Positions 58,250 through 64,000 of a DNA stretch of 64,000 bases are shown here, piece after piece. Source of the DNA: Hydractinia symbiolongicarpus (Eukaryota; Cnidaria; Hydrozoa; Anthoathecata; Hydractiniidae); the NCBI RefSeq assembly GCF_029227915.1, contig NC_079875.1, positions 20,889,001 through 20,953,000 on the forward strand, in the 5' to 3' direction. A program made the translations under genes and the position numbers. Every line of letters begins with the position of its first letter. Position 1 is the stretch's first letter. Below the pieces are notes generated by a model, which saw only the letters and a program-made list of their open reading frames with translations, had not been told where the DNA came from and made no database searches.

Positions 58250-60870
58250 AGGCAGGTGAAACCACCTGATTTACGTGTGAGGCCTTTATTAGACTGCAAA
58301 AGGCCATATTACAGCCGTTAAAGGACTGTGCACGTAGTTAATAGTGTTCTAAGGCGACGGCGCTAATGAAAGCGACTTTGGACGATATAGTGCATTGAGA
58401 CTGGAACGACTAGTCCAATGGTAATCGGCGCAGGCAGCTGAATCCGCGTGATTCACGTGTTAGGCCTTTATTAGACTGCAAAAGGCCATATTACGGACCT
58501 TATAGGACTGTGCACTAGTTTAGAGAATTCTAAGGCCACAGCACTAAGGAAAGCAACTTGGAACGTTGTAGTGCATTGAGACTGGAACGGCAAGTCCAAT
58601 GGTAACCGGCGCAGGCATCTGAAACCGCTTGATTTACGTGTGAGGCCTTTATTAGACTGCAAAAAGCCATATTACAGCCTTTATAGGACTGTGCACGTAG
58701 TTAAGAGTGTTCTAAGGCGACGGCGCTAATGAAAGTGACCTTAGACGTTGTAGCGCATTGACAATGGAAGGAATATTTCAATGGTAACCGGCGCAGGCAT
58801 CTAAAACCACTTGATTTGCGTGTGCGGCCTTTATTTGACTGCAAAAGGCCATATTACAGCCTTTATAGCACTGTGCACGTAGTTAAGAGTGTTCTAAGGC
58901 AACGGCGCTAATGAAGACGACTTGGGTCGTGGTCGCGCATTGAGACTGGAAGGACTAGTCGAATGGTAACCTGCGCAGACAGGTGAAGCCACGTGATTTA
59001 CGTGTTAGACCTTTATTAGACTGCAAAAGTCCTTATTACGGACTTTATAGCACTGTGCACGTAGTTAAGAGTGTTCTAAGGCCACGGCGCTAAGGAAAAC
59101 CACTTGGAACGTTGTAGTGCATTGACAATGGAAGGAATATTCCAATGGTAACCGGCGCAGGCATCTAAAACCACTTGATTTACGTGTGCGGCCTTTATTT
59201 GACTGCAAAAGGCCATATTACAGCCTTTATAGCACTGCGCACGTAGTTAAGAGTGTTCTAAGGCCACGGCGCTAAGGAAAACCACTTGGAACGTTGTAGT
59301 GCATTGACAATGGAAGGAATATTCCAATGGTAACCGGCGCAGGCATCTAAAACCACTTGATTTACGTGTGCGGCCTTTATTTGACTACAAAAGGCCATAT
59401 TACAGCCTTTATAGGACTGTGCACTTAGTTAATGGTGTTCTAAGGCGACGGCGCTAATGAAAACGACTTGGGACGTTGCAGTGCATTGAGACTGGAACGA
59501 CTAGTCCAATGGTAACTTGTCCAGGCAGCTGAAACCACGTGATTCACGTGTTAGGCCTTTATTAGACTGCAAAAGGCCATATTACAGCCTTTAAAGGACT
59601 GTGCACGTAGTTAAGAGTGTTCTAAGGCGACGGCGCTAATGAAAGCGATCTTGGACGTTGTAGCGCATTGAGACTGGAACGACTAGTCCAATGGTAACCT
59701 GCGCAAGCAGATAGAACCACGTGATTTACGTGCGAGGCCTTTATTAGACTGCAAAAAGCCATATTACAGCCTTTATAGGACTGTGCACGTAGTTAAGAGT
59801 GTTGTAAGGCTAATGAGAACGACTTGGGACGTTGTAGCGCATTGAGACTGGAACGACTAGTCCAATGGTAATCGGCGCAGGCAGCTGAAACCGCGTAATT
59901 CACGTGTTAGGCCTTTATTAGACTGCAAAAGGCCATATTACAGCCTTTAAAGGAGTGTGCACGTAGTTAAGAGTGTTCTAAGGCGACGGCGCTAATGAAA
60001 GCGATCTTGGACGTTGTAGCGCATTGAGACTGGAACGACTAGTCCAATGGTAACCTGCGCAAGCAGATAGAACCACGTGATTTACGTGCGAGGCCTTTAT
60101 TAGACTGCAAAAAGCCATATTACAGCCTTTATAGGACTGTGCACGTAGTTAAGAGTGTTATAAGGCTAATGAGAACGACTTGGGACGTTGTAGCGCATTG
60201 AGACTGGAACGACTAGTCCAATGGTAACCTAGGCAAGCAGATAGAACCACGTGATTTTCTTGCGAGGCCTTTATTAGGCTCCAAAAGGGCATATCACAGC
60301 CTTTGTAGGACTGTGCACGTAGTTAAGAGTGTTCTAAGGCAACGGCGCTAATGAAAGCGAACTTGGACGTTGTAGCGCATTGAGACTGGAAGGACTAGTC
60401 CAATAGTAACCTGCGCAGACAGGTGAAACCACGTGATTTACGTGTTAGACCTTTATTAGACTGCAAAAGGCCTTTTTACGGCCTTTATAGCACTGTGCAC
60501 GTAGTTAAGAGTGTTCTAAGGCCACGGCGCTAAGGAAAACCACTTGGAACGTTGTAGTGCATTGACAATGGAAGGAATATTCCAATGGTAACCGGCGCAG
60601 GCATCTAAAACCACTTGATTTACGTGTGCGGCCTTTATTTGACTGCAAAAGGCCATATTACAGCCTTTATAGGACTGTGCACGCAGTTAAAGGTGTTCTA
60701 AGGCGACGGCGCTAACGAAAGCGACTTTCGACGATGAAGCGCATTGAGACTGGAACGACTAGTCCAATGGTAACCTGCGCAGGCAGATGGAACCACGTGA
60801 TTTACGTGTGAGGCCTTTATTAGACTGCAAAAAGCCATATTACAGCCTTTATAGGACTGTGCACGTAGTT
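58250..60870 (+). repeat. segmental duplicate within the satellite, copy B
   Basis: Second copy of the block at 49560-51990, in the same orientation, with few substitutions (for example GGAAAGCAACTT for GGAAAACAACTT near 58550). It points to block duplication or unequal exchange over roughly 8.7 kb. Confidence 0.8.
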
Positions 60871-61749
60871 AAGAGTGTTGTAAGGCAACGGCGCTAATGA
60901 AAACGACTTGGGACGTTGTAGCGCATTGAGACTGGAACGACTAGTCCAATGGTAACTTGTCCAGGCAGATGGAACCACGTGATTTACGCGTGAGCCCTTT
61001 ATTAGACTGCAAAAAGCCGTATTACAGCCTTTATAGGACTGTGCACGTAGTTAAGAGTGTTCTAAGGCAACAGCGCTAATGAATGCGACTTGGGACGTTG
61101 TTGTGCATTGAGACTGGAACTACTAGTCCAATGGTAACCTTCGCAGGCAGGTGAAACCACGTGATTTGCGTGTGAGGCTTTTATTAGACTGCAAAAGGCC
61201 ATATTACAGCCTTTAAACGACTGTGCACGTAGTTAAGAGTGTTCTAAGGCGACTGCGCAAATGAAAGCGACTTTAAACGTTGTAACGCATTGAGACTGGA
61301 ACGACTTGTCCAATGGTAACCTGCGCAGGCAGATAGAACCACGTGATTTACGTGCGAGGCCTTTATTAGACTGCAAAAAGCCATATTACAGCCTTTATAG
61401 AACTGTGCACGCACTTAAGAGTGTTCTAAGGCAACGGCGCTAAGGAAAACCACTTGGAACGTTGCAGTGCATTGAGACTGGAACGACTAGTCCAATGGTA
61501 ACTTGTCCAGGCAGCTGAAACCGCGTGATTCACGTGTTAGGCCTTTATTAGACTGCAAAAGGCCATATTACGGTCCTTATAGGACTGTGCACGTAGTTAA
61601 GAGAATTCTAAGGCCACAGCACTAAGGAAAACAACTTGGAACGTTGTAGTGCATTGAGAATGGAACGGCAAGTCCAATGTTAACCGGCGCAGGCATCTGA
61701 AACCGCTTGATTTACATGTGAGGCCTTTATTAGACTGCAAAAAGCCATA

Positions 61750-64000
61750 CAACACTCTTAACTACGTGCACAGTCCTTTAAAGGCTGTAATATGGCCTTT
61801 TGCAGTCAAATAAAGGCTGCACACGTAAATCAAGTGGTCTTAGATGCCTGCGCCGGTTACCATTGAAATATTCCTTCCATTGTCAATGCACTACAACGTT
61901 CCAAGTGGTTTTCCTTAGCGCCGTGGCCTTAGAACACTCTTAACTACGTGCACAGCGCTTTAAAGGCCGTAATAAGGCCTTTTGCAGTCTAATAAAGGCC
62001 TCGCACGTAAATCACGTGGTTCTATCTGCTTGCGCAGGTTACCATTGGACTAGTCGTTCCATTCTCAATGCGCTACAACGTCCAAGTTCGCTTTCATTAG
62101 CGCCGTCGCCTTAGAACACTCTTAACTACGTGCACAGTCCTTTAAAGGCTGTAATATGGCCTTTTGCAGTCTAATAAAGGCCTCACACGTAAATCACGTT
62201 GTTCCATCTGCCTGGACAAGTTACCATTGCACTAGTCGTTCCAGTCTCAATGCGCTACAACGTCCCAAGTCGTTTTCATTAGCGCCGTTGCCTTAGAACA
62301 CTCTTACCTCGTGCACAGTCCTACAAAGGCTGTGATATGCCCTTTTGCAGCCTAATAAAGGCCTCGCACGTAAATCTCATGGTTCCTTTTGCCTACGCAG
62401 GTTACCATTGGACTAGTCGTTCCAGTCTCAATGCACTATATCGTCCAAAGTCGCTTTCATTAGCACCGTCGCCTTAGAACACTATTAACTACGTGCGCAG
62501 TCCTATAAGAACCGTAATATGGCCTTTTGCAATCTAACGAAAGCCTCACACGTAAATCACGAGGTTGCATCTCCCTGCGCAGGTTACCATTGGACTAGTC
62601 GTTCTAGTCTCAATGCACTACATCGTCCAAAGTCGTTTTCAATAGCGCCGTCGCCTTAGAACCCTCTTAACTACGTGCACAGTGCTATAAAGACCGTAAT
62701 ATGGCATTTTGCAGTGTGATAAAGGCCTCACACGTAAATCACGGGGTTGCATCTCCCTGCGCAGGTTACCATTGGACTAGTCGTTCCAGTCTCAATGCAC
62801 TACATCGTCCAAAGTCGTTTTCATTAGCGCCGTCGCCTTAGAACCCTCTTAACTACGTGCACAGTGCTATAAAGACCGTAATATGGCCTTTTGCAGTCTG
62901 ATAAAGGCCTCACACGTAAATCACGTGGTTTCACCTGCCTGCGCAGGTTACCATTGGACTAGTCGTTCCAGTCTCAATGCGCGACAACGTCCCAAGTCGT
63001 CTTCATTAGCGCCGTTGCCTTAGAACACTCTTAACTACGTGCACAGTCGTTTAAAGGCTGTAATATGGCCTTTTGCAGTCTAACAAAAGCCTCACACGTA
63101 AATCACGTGGTTTCACCTGCCTGCGCAGGTTACCATTGGACTAGTCGTTCCAGTCTCAATGCGCTACAACGTCTAAGGTCGCTTTCATTAGCGCTGTCGC
63201 CTTAGAACACTCTTAACTACGTGCACAGTTCTTTAAAGTCTGTAATATGGCCTTTTGCAGTCTAATAAAGGCCTCACACGTAAATCACGTGGTTCCATCT
63301 GCCTGGACAAGTTACCATTGGACTAGTCGTTCCAGTCTCAATGCGCTACAACGTCTAAAGTCGCTTTCATTAGCGCCGTCGCCTTAGAACACTCTTAACT
63401 ACGTGCACAGTTCTTTAAAGTCTGTAATATGGCCTTTTGCAGTCTAATAAAGGCCTCACACGTAAATCACGTGGTTCCATCTGCCTGGACAAGTTACCAT
63501 TGGACTAGTCGTTCCAGTCTCAATGCACTATATCGTCCAAAGTCGCTTTCATTAGCGCCGTCGCCTTAGAACACTATTAACTACGTGCACAGTCCTATAA
63601 GGACCGTAATATGGCCTTTTGCAGTCTAACAAAGGCCTCACACGTAAATCACGGGGTTCCATCTCCCTGCGCAGGTTACCATTGGACTAGTCGTTCCAGT
63701 CTCAATGCGCTACAACGTCTAAGGTCGCTTTCATTAGCGCCGTCGCCTTAGAACACTCTTAACTACGTGCACAGTCCTTTAAAGGCTGTAATATGGCCTT
63801 TTGCAGTCTAATAAAGGACTCACACGTAAATCACGTGGTTTCACCTGCCTGCGCAGGTTACCATTGCACTAGTCGTTCCAGTCTCAATGCACTACATCGT
63901 ACAAAGTCGTTTTCATTAGCGCCGTCGCCTTAGAACACTTTTAACTACGTGCACAGTGATATAAAGACTGTAATATGGCCTTTTGCAGTCTGATAAAGGA
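61750..64000 (-). repeat. 182-bp satellite array, inverted orientation
   Basis: From 61750 the monomers are reverse-complemented (AACACTCTTAACTACGTGCA, ..., TTCCAGTCTCAATGCGCTAC) and run to the end of the window, about 12 monomers. The array clearly continues beyond. Private variants near the junction, such as TTTAAAGGCTGTAATATGGC, belong to the same subfamilies as the forward part. Confidence 0.96.

Larger units (their letters stand above)
34370..61749 (+). repeat. 182-bp satellite array, forward orientation
   Basis: Monomers repeat head-to-tail with 182-bp spacing (for example GAGACTGGAA at 34401, 34583, 34765 and 34947). About 150 monomers run without a unique insertion. Landmarks per monomer are GCGCATTGAGACTGGAA, a dyad core (CGACTAGTCC or GGAATATTCC), CACGTGATTTACGTG, GGCCTTTATTAGACTGCAAA and GTGCACGTAGTTAAGAGTGT. 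Subtypes are interspersed, including ones with an 8-bp deletion (AAGGCTAATGAG). The repeated 66-codon minus-strand ORFs are just the monomer read through and are not genes. The period is close to nucleosome spacing, as for many centromeric or heterochromatic satellites. Location on the chromosome is unknown. Confidence 0.97.

Noticed and set aside
35385-58662. About 17 minus-strand ORFs of 60-72 codons with nearly the same protein (LNALQRPKSFSLAPLPYN type)
   Set aside because: They recur because the 182-bp satellite is read in the same frame. They carry the monomer period, have no independent start or coding signature and vary like the DNA. Not genes.
34370-64000. CENP-B box in the satellite
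   Set aside because: I looked for the core TTCG...A..CGGG pattern in the monomer consensus and found no match. Centromere identity cannot be argued on this basis.

Overview
The window is animal nuclear DNA: AT-rich, dominated by non-coding sequence and repeats, with one intact host gene that has nine GT-AG introns in its coding part. That gene is a single nuclear lamin (minus strand, 33080 to 23710, 552 codons plus stop by my splicing). It has all the lamin hallmarks: an intermediate-filament rod, a KRSR nuclear localisation signal, a lamin-tail Ig fold and a C-terminal CAVM CaaX box. Non-LTR retrotransposons, tRNA-derived SINEs and many short inverted-repeat elements surround it. I read the host as an invertebrate, most likely a cnidarian (hydrozoan-like), but this rests on overall character and is not proven.

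Layout. 1-12000: intergenic DNA with a SINE-like unit, a hAT-like non-autonomous element (1981-2835), a 26-bp minisatellite (7091-7350), an old roughly 100-bp tandem array (9870-11130) and a MITE with 50-bp terminal repeats (11153-11443). 12020-13700: a decayed reverse-transcriptase fragment. 13811-17059: an island of short plus-strand ORFs unlike the host gene, compact and intron-free as far as I can see. Several carry tandem repeat motifs (VPDxFKTQEMC, EWDWDAIS) that I associate with nucleocytoplasmic large DNA virus (giant virus) proteins. Some copies are open and others are clearly broken. The island ends within about 10 bp of the truncated end of a second LINE (17067-19760, minus). 19761-23700: two MITEs with clear TTAA and TA flanks, a perfect 25-bp hairpin and a diverged 28S rRNA fragment. 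23710-33330: the lamin gene, whose introns hold a SINE, a LINE 3' fragment and nested foldback elements. 33602-34286: a frameshifted zinc-loop plus HNH endonuclease relic, also of giant-virus or algal type, head-to-head with lamin.

34370-64000 is one uninterrupted satellite array with a 182-bp monomer, about 150 monomers in forward orientation. Inside it is a 13-monomer higher-order repeat of 2349 bp (38300-45740). The array then reverses orientation abruptly at 61749/61750 and continues inverted beyond the window edge. The monomers keep two inverted-repeat cores in which paired, symmetric substitutions preserve the dyad.

The most interesting signals are the giant-virus-like relics on both sides of a host lamin gene, the satellite with its higher-order structure, inversion and compensated palindromes, and the lamin 3' exon arrangement, where keeping the last intron would give a lamin without its CaaX box. 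No bacterial-style operon, CRISPR array or intact tRNA gene was found.
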